Shown here one piece after another: positions 10,332 through 19,413 of a stretch of 64,000 nucleotides of DNA. The notes under the pieces are model-generated. The model did not search any database, was not told the DNA's origin, and was given only the letters and a program-made list of their open reading frames with translations. Origin of the DNA: Mycolicibacterium sp. YH-1 (lineage in GTDB: Bacteria > Actinomycetota > Actinomycetes > Mycobacteriales > Mycobacteriaceae); contig NZ_CP092915.1 in NCBI RefSeq assembly GCF_022557175.1, forward strand, positions 5,828,001-5,892,000, given 5' to 3'. Made by a program: the position numbers and the translations under genes. Each line of letters starts with the position of its first letter. The stretch's first letter is position 1.

Positions 10332-11255
10332 ATGTCGGTCAACAATGAAGGGCGTCGTCTTCTGCGCCTGGAGGTCCGCAACGCCCAGACTCCCCTCGAG
10401 CGCAAACCCCCGTGGATGAAGGTGTCGGTACGCACCGGCCCGCAGTACCAAGAGCTGTTGAGCCAGGTGAAGGAGCGCAAACTCAACACCGTGTGCCAAG
10501 AAGCGGGTTGTCCCAACATTTTCGAGTGCTGGGAGGATCGTGAGGCGACTTTCCTGATCGGCGGTGACCAGTGCACCCGGCGGTGCGACTTCTGCCAGAT
10601 CGACACAGGCAAGCCGACGGCGTTGGACCGCGACGAGCCCAGACGCGTCGCCGAGTCGGTGGCCACCATGGGCTTGCGCTACGCGACCGTCACCGGTGTT
10701 GCGCGCGACGACCTGCCCGACGGCGGCTCTTGGCTGTACGCCGAGACAGTTCGACAGATTCACCGACGCTGCCCGGGCACCGGAGTGGAGGTACTGATCC
10801 CCGACTTCAACGCCGACACCACCCAGCTGAACGAGGTCTTCTCCTCCGCCCCAGAGGTTCTGGCGCACAACGTCGAGACTGTCCCTCGGATCTTCCGACG
10901 CGTACGACCCGGCTTCAGCTACAAGCGTTCGCTGCACGTGATCACCATGGCGCGCGAAGCGGGCCTGCTTACCAAGTCCAATCTCATTCTCGGGCTTGGC
11001 GAAACCACCGAGGAGGCCGTCGCAGCCTTGACCGACCTGCACGGGGCGGGATGCCAACTCGTCACTATCACGCAGTATCTTCGGCCTTCGGCGCGTCATC
11101 ATCCCGTGCATCGCTGGGTCAAACCCGAGGAGTTCATCATGCTCGAATCGATCGCGCGTGAGATCGGACTCCTGGGCGTCATGTCTGGCCCGCTGGTCAG
11201 ATCGTCCTATCGTGCGGGTCGCCTCCACGCGCAAGCGGTAGCCGCGACGCAATGA
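10332..11255 (+). CDS. lipA: Lipoyl synthase (likely paralogue dedicated to GcvH)
   Basis: 307 residues. Radical SAM enzyme that inserts two sulfurs into octanoyl-protein. Both cluster motifs are present: [12 protein letters not shown] (auxiliary 4Fe-4S) and CTRRCDFC (SAM cluster), and the C-terminal RSSYRAG serine motif is intact. ATG 10332 follows AGGAG. It diverges from the glycine cleavage operon and lacks an adjacent LipB. Mycobacteria normally have a lipB-lipA pair elsewhere, so this copy probably serves the H protein encoded next door; that is inference from position. Confidence 0.93.
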   Translation: MSVNNEGRRLLRLEVRNAQTPLERKPPWMKVSVRTGPQYQELLSQVKERKLNTVCQEAGCPNIFECWEDREATFLIGGDQCTRRCDFCQIDTGKPTALDRDEPRRVAESVATMGLRYATVTGVARDDLPDGGSWLYAETVRQIHRRCPGTGVEVLIPDFNADTTQLNEVFSSAPEVLAHNVETVPRIFRRVRPGFSYKRSLHVITMAREAGLLTKSNLILGLGETTEEAVAALTDLHGAGCQLVTITQYLRPSARHHPVHRWVKPEEFIMLESIAREIGLLGVMSGPLVRSSYRAGRLHAQAVAATQ

Positions 11256-11276
11256 GGTCGCCCGGCGAAGGTGTGG

Positions 11277-12041
11277 TCAACGCGCTAGATAGCCGCCGTC
11301 GACAGCAAGGACTGCTCCGGTCGTGAAGGAGGCATCGTCTGACGCCAGATAGACGACCGCCCCCGATATTTCGGACACATCGGCGCGGCGCCCCATCGGG
11401 GTGCGCTCGATGACACTGCCCCGTGGGTTCGTGCGGTTCATATCCGTCTGCACGCCGCCAGGGCAGATCGCATTCACACGTACGCCGTCTGGCGCGAGTT
11501 CGATTGCGGCGACCTTGGTGATTCCGATAAGCGCTGCCTTGGTTGCGCAGTAGGCGACGTAGCCTGCTGCACCCACCAGCCCATAGGTGGAAGCGATGTT
11601 GATGATCGATCCGCCGTATGCGGCCTTCATCGCCGGGGCCACCTGTTGTATGCCGATCAGAGGGCCGGTGGTGTTGACCGCGAAGGCGGTGTTCCACTGG
11701 TCGAGCGGCTCCTCCAACAGAGCGTTGGTGTGCACGACGCCCGCATTGTTCACGAGAACATCGAGACGACTGGTGATTTCGACAGCGTGACCGACCGTCG
11801 TGGCCCAGTCTTGCTGTGACGTCACGTCCAAATGTCGGAACTCGCAGTTGAGCCCCTCCTGCTGCAGCCGACCCGCTGCCTCGGCACCGACGTCGTCGAG
11901 AACGTCGGCCATGATCACGTAGGCGCCCTCCCTCGCAAGTCGTTCCGCATGTGCGGCACCCATGCCTCTGGCGCCACCCGTGACAATTGCTGTCTTACCG
12001 AGTAAACGGCGTCCGTTCACCATCTGTGCTGACTGCTTCAT
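11277..12041 (-). CDS. SDR-family NAD(P)-dependent oxidoreductase
   Basis: 254 residues, classical short-chain dehydrogenase. Cofactor motif TGGARGMG near residue 21, NNAG, and the catalytic Ser plus YCATK around residues 150-165 are all present. A GAGGGA element precedes ATG 12041. It lies 28 bp downstream of a LysR gene on the same strand, so the two probably form an operon. The substrate cannot be assigned; the sequence is of the 3-hydroxysteroid/3-oxoacyl reductase type. Confidence 0.88.
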   Translation of the reverse strand: MKQSAQMVNGRRLLGKTAIVTGGARGMGAAHAERLAREGAYVIMADVLDDVGAEAAGRLQQEGLNCEFRHLDVTSQQDWATTVGHAVEITSRLDVLVNNAGVVHTNALLEEPLDQWNTAFAVNTTGPLIGIQQVAPAMKAAYGGSIINIASTYGLVGAAGYVAYCATKAALIGITKVAAIELAPDGVRVNAICPGGVQTDMNRTNPRGSVIERTPMGRRADVSEISGAVVYLASDDASFTTGAVLAVDGGYLAR

Positions 12042-12069
12042 GCACTTTCCCTCACTGGTTCTCGTCGTT

Positions 12070-13014
12070 TCACTCGTCTTCGGGACTGCGGATGACCCGT
12101 TCCCACACCTCGAACTGCGCCAATGTGGAGAACGCGTGAACCATTGCCTCCAACCCGACGCGGACAGATGGACGTCCGTCGTCTCGCCTCGTCAACGCGA
12201 GAATCTCCCGCTTGAGCGTCGGCAACACAGGAAGGACGGCAACGCGGTCAGGCACCCAGGCGCGGATGAGGCGAGGTATGAGAGCTGCCGCAAGATTGTT
12301 GGACACGAGTTCCAGCTGGGCCGAGAAGTCCGGCACCTCGAAGGGAATAGCCGGTTCCAGGCCGGCTTTTCGCAACGTCTGCTCCAACCAGGTATGGAAC
12401 ACTTCATTCCTCCGCCAGGTGACCCACGTCATGTCCGCCAGGTCGGCAAGCGTCACGCCATCGGCGGTGGCGTGCGGGTGACCCGCCGCGAGTGCCACTT
12501 CAACGACGTCGTCATGGAGGTGTTGGTGCACCACATCGTCTGGTAGATGCAGCGGCATTGTCACCAGACTCTCTGCAACCACCAGGTCGACCTCGTTTCT
12601 TCGCAAGGCGTGCAGCAATGCGTCGGTGGTACCTGAGCGGTACGAGAGATCGAGCGCCGGATGGTGTGAGCGCAGATGGCTGATGGCCTGTGGCAGCACG
12701 ATTCGGCATGCGGATGGAAACGAGCCGAGCCGCAGTTCACCGATGGCGTCGTGTTCGAGGGATGCCAGGGCGTGCTCCGCCTCCGCCATCAACGACAGGA
12801 TTGTGCGTCCTCGACGAACCAGGAGTCGGCCCGCGTGGGTCAGTTGAACGCCACGGCCGACGTGCTCGAGTAGCGGTACACCCAGTTCGTTCTCGAGTTT
12901 GGCTAGTTGTTGGGATACACCAGACGCGGTGATATGAAGCCGGACGGCGGCCGCCGAGATCGAACCATGATCAGATACGGCGCACAGCGTCCGCAGCCGG
13001 TCAGTGTTCAACAC
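12070..13014 (-). CDS. LysR-family transcriptional regulator
   Basis: 314 residues from GTG 13014, which gives the normal LysR N-terminus (NTDRLRTLCAVSDHGSISAAA). The frame continues upstream to 13137 but would overlap the divergent transporter promoter. The helix-turn-helix spans residues about 4-63, with ITASGVSQQLAKLENELG; the C-terminal part is the effector domain. It diverges from an EamA exporter and precedes an SDR gene, resembling regulators of amino acid or metabolite exporters (ArgP/LysE-type pairs). The start is uncertain because the AGAGGTG element at about 13035 is somewhat far away. Confidence 0.82.
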   Translation of the reverse strand: MLNTDRLRTLCAVSDHGSISAAAVRLHITASGVSQQLAKLENELGVPLLEHVGRGVQLTHAGRLLVRRGRTILSLMAEAEHALASLEHDAIGELRLGSFPSACRIVLPQAISHLRSHHPALDLSYRSGTTDALLHALRRNEVDLVVAESLVTMPLHLPDDVVHQHLHDDVVEVALAAGHPHATADGVTLADLADMTWVTWRRNEVFHTWLEQTLRKAGLEPAIPFEVPDFSAQLELVSNNLAAALIPRLIRAWVPDRVAVLPVLPTLKREILALTRRDDGRPSVRVGLEAMVHAFSTLAQFEVWERVIRSPEDE

Positions 13015-13088
13015 GTAAGTAGTCGTGCATGATTCACCTCTGAGATGGTTGATTGTGCGGGTGCCTCGGTCCCCGCAGAATTGGCAGA

Positions 13089-14021
13089 ATGGCAGTAAGA
13101 CCCTCCGCGATCTCATTGAACGGCGAGCCGCGCGCACGAGGTGGAATCGATCCGCGGACCGCGGTCATCATCGGCTCGCTATTCATTTCGATGACAGGCG
13201 TCTTCATTGACATGTCCGGTGTGTCACCGTCCACGTCCACAGCCTTTCGCTGCCTTCTGGCATTGCCGTTCATCGCACTTCTTGCCCTATACGAGATCCG
13301 TAGACAGGGTTGGATTCCCTGGCGCACAGCCGGTTTCCATTTCCTGGCCGGCGCGGCGTTGGGTATCGACTTCGCCTTGTGGACTCAGTCGATGCACCTC
13401 ATCGGCACCGGGATGGCTACCGTCATCACCAACGTGCAGGTCGTCCTGGTCCCCGCGATAAGCTGGGTGCTGTTCCGCACCCGCATTCCGCGGCGGTTTG
13501 TGCTCGTCACACCGTTTCTGATGGCAGGCGTGGGCCTGGCCAGCGGCGCTTTCCGGGCGCAGGCACCTGGTGGCGTTCCCCTGTTGGGCGCCAGTCTCGC
13601 CTTGGCGGCCGGAATGGGTTTCGCCACATACATTTTGATCGCAGGCCGCGCCGGCCCCGCTGGCCGACCCGCCACAAAGCTCTTTGTCATCACTGTCGCG
13701 GCTGGATTGACGGGGGCGCTCGCGGGGCTTCCGTTCGGAGGATTCGAGTGGACGCCCGGCTGGCCTGCGATGGGCTGGCTGCTGGCGCTTGCTGTATGCA
13801 GCCAGGTGTGCGGTTGGATGTTGGTGGGATCTGGCCTAGCACGGCTACCCCCTTTCGTCGGTGCATCACTTCTCATGCTGCAACCTGCTCTTTTCGTTGC
13901 GACAGGCATGCTGATCCTGGGCGAACGCCCCTCGGCGAGTCAGCTTTTAGGCTGCACCCTCTTGATTGGCGCGGTGTGGGCCGTCTCGGTGTACCGCGCC
14001 AGAGACCACGACGTCGACTGA
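13089..14021 (+). CDS. EamA/DMT-family transporter
   Basis: About 310 residues with roughly ten hydrophobic segments in two EamA repeats, as in drug/metabolite exporters. The open frame reaches back to a TTG at 13053, but ATG 13089 is more credible. It probably exports a small metabolite or amino acid across the inner membrane. It diverges from the LysR gene, which likely controls it. Confidence 0.82.
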   Translation: MAVRPSAISLNGEPRARGGIDPRTAVIIGSLFISMTGVFIDMSGVSPSTSTAFRCLLALPFIALLALYEIRRQGWIPWRTAGFHFLAGAALGIDFALWTQSMHLIGTGMATVITNVQVVLVPAISWVLFRTRIPRRFVLVTPFLMAGVGLASGAFRAQAPGGVPLLGASLALAAGMGFATYILIAGRAGPAGRPATKLFVITVAAGLTGALAGLPFGGFEWTPGWPAMGWLLALAVCSQVCGWMLVGSGLARLPPFVGASLLMLQPALFVATGMLILGERPSASQLLGCTLLIGAVWAVSVYRARDHDVD

Positions 14022-14029
14022 CCCATGCC

Positions 14030-14046
14030 TGGGCTCGCCGAGCCCA
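14030..14046. terminator. Hairpin between convergent genes
   Basis: TGGGCTC-gcc-GAGCCCA forms a 7-bp stem in the 46-bp gap between the EamA gene and the converging hydrolase gene, a suitable place for a bidirectional terminator. There is no U tract, which is common in mycobacteria. Confidence 0.4.
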
Positions 14047-14067
14047 CTGCCGGACGGCGGGTGTGGT

Positions 14068-15057
14068 TCACCCGCAGAGCGCGCGCGCAGGGTTGTGGAC
14101 CAGCAGCTGTTCGACTTCGGAGTCGTTGAGTCCCGCTTCGATGAGGGCATCTCGGAACACTGTCGGCACGAACGTGAACCCGCAGCCGCCGTATGCACTC
14201 AGGTCGTCCAGCGTGCACACATCGTGGCTGAGAAGAATTCGTGACAGATAACCTGCTCTGCACAGGTCGACAACCCAGTCAACTCTTCGTCGAAGCTGAT
14301 CACCGAGCACGCTTCGAATTCCGTCGAACTGGACCCACGCTCCCGACTTGGCAATATCGATGTGATACTCGGGGATCGGCACCGAGTCGCAGTGCCCAAT
14401 GATCACGTGAGTCGGGTCCACTCCTTCCGATTTCAGGATGTTGAGCTGCTCGATCCCCACCGGCCATCTCGCGGCATGGGTCGTGATAACGCTGCCCGTC
14501 CTCAGATTGGCTCGAGCAGCCGCTCGGAACGAACGCTCCTCGGCAGCCGAGATGAACCACTTGTCGCTGCCGATTTCGCCGATGATTCCGGCTCGGACGG
14601 TCGTTCCGGGGAAGCCCTCCTCGAGATCACGCACGAGCAAGCTCGCTATCTGGTCCACCGAGTGCTCGTCGAACCACTGCTTGTCCAGATAGGGGTCTCG
14701 ATAGTGACCCGTGCCGACGACGATGTGCACCCCGGAGTCGCGCGAAAGTGACTGCAGGTCAAGGATGTGAGCCACTCCGCGGGTATGTGAACCCTCAGCA
14801 TCATTCGCGCCCGCGCGGTAGACCAGCGCCGGATCCGCTGCGGCGCCTTTGGCCAACTCACCCGATGTCAGCTCGACGATTGTCCGACCGCCTGCCTTTC
14901 TGTACTCCTCAAGTTCCGCCAGGAGCACGTCACGGTCGTGGACGAGACCGATGCGGCGTTGCTCTCGCATTTGGTTGATCATGAGGTGCTCGTGCATCAG
15001 GGTCAGGCCGAGTTCAGCACTGTCTATCTCACCGTCAATTGTTGTCACAGCGGACAT
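14068..15057 (-). CDS. Phosphotriesterase-family metal hydrolase (probable lactonase or amidohydrolase)
   Basis: 329 residues of the amidohydrolase superfamily, PTE branch. Metal ligands can be followed: HEH near residue 22, bridging Glu in GEIGSDK (the phosphotriesterase-homology-protein form instead of a carboxylated Lys), THAA, GHCD and the late Asp in LSHDVC. Members of this branch hydrolyse lactones or esters. It is the last gene of the eight-gene operon; AGGAGGTC upstream overlaps the end of the MFS gene, whose stop directly abuts this ATG. The neighbouring uronate-dehydrogenase-like gene would produce a lactone, which fits a lactonase role, but the natural substrate is unknown. Confidence 0.83.
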   Translation of the reverse strand: MSAVTTIDGEIDSAELGLTLMHEHLMINQMREQRRIGLVHDRDVLLAELEEYRKAGGRTIVELTSGELAKGAAADPALVYRAGANDAEGSHTRGVAHILDLQSLSRDSGVHIVVGTGHYRDPYLDKQWFDEHSVDQIASLLVRDLEEGFPGTTVRAGIIGEIGSDKWFISAAEERSFRAAARANLRTGSVITTHAARWPVGIEQLNILKSEGVDPTHVIIGHCDSVPIPEYHIDIAKSGAWVQFDGIRSVLGDQLRRRVDWVVDLCRAGYLSRILLSHDVCTLDDLSAYGGCGFTFVPTVFRDALIEAGLNDSEVEQLLVHNPARALCG

Positions 15058-16365
15058 TTAGACCTCCTCTTCCGCTCGTCGGTCATGTCCCGGGGCAGTC
15101 TCTCGCAGGGTCAGTACCGCGACGAGCGTGACGATCGCTGCGGCGATGCAGAAGAAGGCGGGAGCCACGGAGGCACCGGTCACCTCCCTGAGGTAGGCGA
15201 CGACAAAACCCGCCGTTCCGCCGAATATGGCGACCGCAAGGCCGTACGCAATTGAGATGAGGCTGTATCGCGTTTCCACGGGCATCATCTCGGTGATCGC
15301 CGTGGTGAAGGGGCCCGCGTACATGCCGATCGATACCGCCATCAGCACCAGCCCCAGGAATGCAAGACCAGCCTGACCGCTGGTGACCAACCAGAAGGCC
15401 GGAAGCACCACAACCGCCATCGCCACGCTTCCGGCCAGCAGTACCGGGCGCCGCCCCACTCGATCGGACAGCGCTCCGAACGCGCCGATGAGCGCGATCT
15501 GAACGACCAGTGAAGCGCTGTACATCACGCTGACCGTCGTGGCGGGCAGATCGCCGAAGGTGACGATGAAACCCTGCATGTTGACGTAGGCATAGTTGGC
15601 GATCGTGAAGCCGACCACCAGCCCAGCGCCCTGCAGCACCCGCAGCTTGTGCGTCTTTGCGACAACCGCCAAGGGGTTGGATTCCCGCACGACCTTCTCG
15701 CTGGTGAACGCCGGAGTGTCGGCGAGCCGCATGCGCATCCAGAACCCCAGCATCGCGACGAAAACGCCTGTGACAAACGGAATCCGCCAGCCGAAGTCAG
15801 ACATCTGCTCTTCAGAGAGGGTATGGAACAACACCGCGACCAGGGCAGCACCCATGAGGTTGCCGAAGATCAGCGCCATGTAGTGGATGCTTCCGTAGAG
15901 ACCCCGCCTCCTCCTCGGCGCGTACTCGACGATGAACGCAGCGCCACCAGCGAACTCGCCGCCGGCCGAGAATCCCTGCCCGATACGGGCCAGTACCAGG
16001 ATGATGGGCCCCAGGATTCCGGCGGCCTCACGACTGGGCGCCACTGCGAGCAACAACGTCGACAGCCCCATGATGATGATCGTCAGCGCCAATGCCCTGT
16101 GGCGTCCGTACACATCGCCGATGTGGCCGAAGAACAGCGCTCCCAGCGGACGGAACAGGAACCCCACGCCGAACACGGCTACCGCGGCCAGGAACGAGTG
16201 CGTCGGATTGTCGCTGTCGAAGAACTGTGCGCCGATGACGGTCGCCAGCGCGGCGTACACGCTGAAGTCGAACCATTCCAGAGCAGTGCCGATCGCGCTG
16301 GCCGAAATCGCTCGACGCCTGCTCTGTGTGGTGGTCAGTGCATCGTCCGCGAGAGATGCGGCCAT
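15058..16365 (-). CDS. MFS transporter, metabolite:H+ symporter (MHS) type
   Basis: 435 residues, about twelve membrane segments. GTALEWFDFSVYAALA near the N-terminus and the loop GVGFLFRPLGALFFGHIGD are characteristic of the ShiA/KgtP/ProP-like MHS group, which imports organic acids, betaines or shikimate. Its ATG overlaps the threonine aldolase stop (TGATG). It gives the operon a second importer beside the ABC system, suggesting either two related substrates or uptake of an acid intermediate. Confidence 0.87.
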   Translation of the reverse strand: MAASLADDALTTTQSRRRAISASAIGTALEWFDFSVYAALATVIGAQFFDSDNPTHSFLAAVAVFGVGFLFRPLGALFFGHIGDVYGRHRALALTIIIMGLSTLLLAVAPSREAAGILGPIILVLARIGQGFSAGGEFAGGAAFIVEYAPRRRRGLYGSIHYMALIFGNLMGAALVAVLFHTLSEEQMSDFGWRIPFVTGVFVAMLGFWMRMRLADTPAFTSEKVVRESNPLAVVAKTHKLRVLQGAGLVVGFTIANYAYVNMQGFIVTFGDLPATTVSVMYSASLVVQIALIGAFGALSDRVGRRPVLLAGSVAMAVVVLPAFWLVTSGQAGLAFLGLVLMAVSIGMYAGPFTTAITEMMPVETRYSLISIAYGLAVAIFGGTAGFVVAYLREVTGASVAPAFFCIAAAIVTLVAVLTLRETAPGHDRRAEEEV

Positions 16366-17450
16366 CAGAGGACCGTACCCGCTTCCGACCGACCGGTTCT
16401 CTCCAGCGCGACGGCCGCAGCGTCGATAGCACGCTTGATATCCGCCGCGGAGACGTCGAGGTGGGTAACCGCCCGCACTCGCCGGGGCCCCTTGGCGTTC
16501 ATGATCACACCGAGATCAAGCAGGGCTCGTTCGAAACCTGGAGCGTCCGGCACTTCGAAGTAGACGATGTTGCTCTCGACGTGGGCGGGGTCGAGGTCGA
16601 CACCGTCGAGCTGGGCCAGACCTTCGGCCAGTGTGCGCGCGTTGTCATGGTCGTCCTTCAGCCGGTCGACGTTGTGATCCAGCGCGTAGAGGGCCGCCGC
16701 AGCGATGATGCCGGACTGCCGCATGGCACCGCCCCACATCTGCTTGTACCGCCAGGCTTCATCGATCATGTCGCGGGAGCCGACGAGCACAGCTCCCACC
16801 GGAGCGCCGAGCCCTTTGGAGAAGTCCAGCCACGCGGTGTCGAAGATGCCGGCGAACTGGTCCGGCGCGGAGCCGCTGGCCACCGTGGCGTTCAGTAGCC
16901 GTGCCCCGTCGAGGTGGGTGGCCACATTGTGCTGCTTGGCCACGTCCACGACCGAGCGGATCTGGTCAACCGTCCACACCCGCCCCCCTCCCGCGTTGGC
17001 TGTCTGTTCCACACACAGCAGGGCGGTCCGCGGGGAGTAACGGCTCGTACGCCGGATGGCCGAAGTGACCTGTGCGGCGCTGAACACTCCTCGATCGCCA
17101 CGCAGTCCGGTGAGCACGACGCCCGACAGCGCGGCCGGACCACCGGCCTCGGCATTGATGAGGTGCGAGGAGGCGTCGGCGAGGACCTCGTCTCCCCCGG
17201 TGCCAGTGTGTAGCCGGACCGCGATCTCGTTGCACATGGTGCCCGATGGGAGGAATACGCCGGCCTCATGGCCCAGCAGGTCGGCGACTCGCTCTTCGAG
17301 CGCTCGGGTGGTGGGGTCGCTGAAGGACTGCTCGTCGCCCACAACCGCATTGGCGATCGCTTCTCGCATCGGCTTGGACGGCCGCGTCTGCGTATCGGAT
17401 CCGAGATCGACAACGTTGCTGGCAGCGGCAGTGTGTGTCGCTGAAGTCAT
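16365..17450 (-). CDS. Low-specificity L-threonine aldolase (beta-eliminating lyase family)
   Basis: 361 residues from ATG 17450 with AGGAG upstream; the longer frame is spurious. PLP fold-type I. DLGSDTQTRPS near the start, FLPSGTMCNEIA, HLDGARLLNA and the PLP lysine in WLDFSKGLGAPVG match the GLY1/LtaE family. It cleaves beta-hydroxy-alpha-amino acids such as threonine or allo-threonine to glycine and an aldehyde. In context the aldehyde could go to the divergent aldehyde dehydrogenase, and the glycine to the riboswitch operon 7 kb away. Confidence 0.9.
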   Translation of the reverse strand: MTSATHTAAASNVVDLGSDTQTRPSKPMREAIANAVVGDEQSFSDPTTRALEERVADLLGHEAGVFLPSGTMCNEIAVRLHTGTGGDEVLADASSHLINAEAGGPAALSGVVLTGLRGDRGVFSAAQVTSAIRRTSRYSPRTALLCVEQTANAGGGRVWTVDQIRSVVDVAKQHNVATHLDGARLLNATVASGSAPDQFAGIFDTAWLDFSKGLGAPVGAVLVGSRDMIDEAWRYKQMWGGAMRQSGIIAAAALYALDHNVDRLKDDHDNARTLAEGLAQLDGVDLDPAHVESNIVYFEVPDAPGFERALLDLGVIMNAKGPRRVRAVTHLDVSAADIKRAIDAAAVALERTGRSEAGTVL

Positions 17451-17500
17451 GAACACTCCTTGGTGGTGGTAACGGGTGCTGTCAATCGGCTTGAGCGTGC

Positions 17501-18625
17501 TCAGCCGAATACGCTTGCCGACTCCGAGTGGGCACGCGGTGCTTGCAGTGAGAACCGAGAGGTCGTCGGGGCGCCCCCGGCGAGCAGATTGGCGGCTTCG
17601 GCCCCGATCATGGGCGCGTGCTTGAACCCCTGGCCAGAGCCGCCGCCGACGATCCACCAGGACGTCTCCCCGGGCAGCCGGTCGATGATGAAGTCGCCAT
17701 TGACTGACATCTCGTACTGATTGGTCTCGGATCCGGTGACCGGTCGGTCAGCGAGGCCCGGGAAGTGTTCGCTCAGATAGCGACGCAGCCACGCCAACGT
17801 AGCGGTGTCCGCGAGCCGGTCGCCGCAGTCGAGATCCGCTTCCACGAATTCGCGGTCCGTGTTGATCTTGATTCCGCGGCCAGTCAGGTCGCCACTGCCG
17901 TACACCATCGACGTGCGGTCGAGCCATAGCGGCATCTGATCAAGCCCGAGCTGCGCGCCACCGAAGTAGTAGATGTGTTGGCGCAGTGCGGTGACCGTCA
18001 CATCGTCGAAGAGCTGGCCGAGCCAGGGCCCGCAGGCCCATACGACGTGATCTCGCTCGATGTGCGAACCGTCCGCGAGAACAACCCGACCGTCGGCTCC
18101 CGGCCGCGCGTGTGACGTCGCAACGGTGACCCCCTGCTCACGGCACCTGGCCACGATCGCCCGCACTGAACGGCGCGCATACAGAAGACCGGCGTCAGGC
18201 TCGTGCAGCCCCCGTCTGAATCCACGGATAGCTGTTCTGCCGTACATGCTTTGGATCTCATCGGTGTCGAGCCACCGATACTTCGCGCCGCAGCGCGCCA
18301 ACGTCGATGCTGATGCTGTCTCCCAGCCGTCATCCTCGCCGTCACGGATCAACCAGGTGGCCCCTGCGGTCGCCTGGAGCGGCTCATGCCAGCCGCGGTC
18401 GAGTTCCTGCCAATGGTGCACCGACTTCATCGACCATTCGGTCAACAGCTCATCGGAACCGTGGGCGAAACGGATCGTGCGGCTCTCGCCGCCCGAGGAC
18501 GCCCGGGCGTTACCCGGTGCGAACTGATCGACGAGTGTGACCTCAAAACCTCTCGACGCCAGCGCCGATGCCGTCCAGCTACCGAGAATGCCCGCGCCAA
18601 CGACCAGGACACTGCTTTTCGTCAC
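17501..18625 (-). CDS. FAD-dependent amine oxidase (DAO / monomeric sarcosine oxidase-like)
   Basis: 374 residues. N-terminal dinucleotide motif VVGAGILGSWTA with the acidic end of strand 2 (VTLVDQF), and ASSGGESRTIRFAHG, which matches the flavin-site region of monomeric sarcosine oxidase and N-methyltryptophan oxidase. The C-terminal GGGSGQGFKHAP is also typical. Members oxidise secondary or N-methyl amines, releasing H2O2 and aldehyde. It overlaps the ABC ATPase gene by 4 bp and precedes the threonine aldolase. I cannot tell which residue binds the FAD covalently, if any. Confidence 0.87.
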   Translation of the reverse strand: MTKSSVLVVGAGILGSWTASALASRGFEVTLVDQFAPGNARASSGGESRTIRFAHGSDELLTEWSMKSVHHWQELDRGWHEPLQATAGATWLIRDGEDDGWETASASTLARCGAKYRWLDTDEIQSMYGRTAIRGFRRGLHEPDAGLLYARRSVRAIVARCREQGVTVATSHARPGADGRVVLADGSHIERDHVVWACGPWLGQLFDDVTVTALRQHIYYFGGAQLGLDQMPLWLDRTSMVYGSGDLTGRGIKINTDREFVEADLDCGDRLADTATLAWLRRYLSEHFPGLADRPVTGSETNQYEMSVNGDFIIDRLPGETSWWIVGGGSGQGFKHAPMIGAEAANLLAGGAPTTSRFSLQAPRAHSESASVFG

Positions 18626-19413
18626 TTGGGTACCTCCAACGGGGGAATCGCTGCCGCGGGGAGGGTCCGGGTCAGGAACTTACGCGTACGGTCATCGTTC
18701 GGCTGCGTCAAAAGCTCTTTTGCACTGCCGATTTCGATGACTTTGCCACCTTCGAGATAGGCAACCAGGTCGCTCACCTCATACGCGAAGGACATCTCAT
18801 GGGTGACCAACACCATTGTCATGCCATCCTTGGCCAGGCCCCGGATCACAGCGAGGACGCTGCCCACGGTTTCGGGATCCAAAGCGGCAGTGACTTCGTC
18901 GAGAAGCAGCAGCTGGGGATTCATCGCCAACGAGCGTGCGATGGCTACCCGCTGCTGTTGACCGCCGGACAGCTGAGAAGGCCAGTGGTCGGCCTTCTCC
19001 GCCAGCCCGACGTGTTCGAGCTGCTTCCTGGCGATGTCGCGGGCTTCCTGCTTACTGCGTTTCAGTACTTTGCGCGGGCCGACGGCGACGTTGTCAATCA
19101 CCCGCATGTGAGGGAACAGGTTGTAGCTCTGGAAGACCATTCCGACGCTGGTTCGCAGGTCGTCGAAATTGGTGTCCTTGTCCATCCGGCGGCCGAGTAT
19201 GTCGATGCTGCCAGAGTTGGCCTTGGCCAGTCCGTTCATGGTGCGCAGCAGCGTCGATTTACCACAGCCGGAACGCCCGATAAGACACAACACCTGCCCC
19301 TTGGCGACGTCCAGATCGATCCCGTTCAGGACTGTGTTGGATCCGTACGCGACTGACAGGTCACTGATGTGGACCGCGAGCGGGTTCACAGCCTTCTGTT
19401 CAATGTTGGTCAT
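18622..19413 (-). CDS. Polar amino acid ABC transporter, ATP-binding protein
   Basis: 263 residues. Walker A GRSGCGKST, signature LSGGQQQRVAIARSLA, Walker B LLLDEVTAALDPE and switch His (VTHEMSF) are intact. It is of the GlnQ/HisP type that drives uptake of polar amino acids. ATG 19413 overlaps the permease stop (ATGA); the longer frame upstream is the permease in another phase. The single permease implies a homodimeric membrane part. Confidence 0.94.
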   Translation of the reverse strand: MTNIEQKAVNPLAVHISDLSVAYGSNTVLNGIDLDVAKGQVLCLIGRSGCGKSTLLRTMNGLAKANSGSIDILGRRMDKDTNFDDLRTSVGMVFQSYNLFPHMRVIDNVAVGPRKVLKRSKQEARDIARKQLEHVGLAEKADHWPSQLSGGQQQRVAIARSLAMNPQLLLLDEVTAALDPETVGSVLAVIRGLAKDGMTMVLVTHEMSFAYEVSDLVAYLEGGKVIEIGSAKELLTQPNDDRTRKFLTRTLPAAAIPPLEVPK

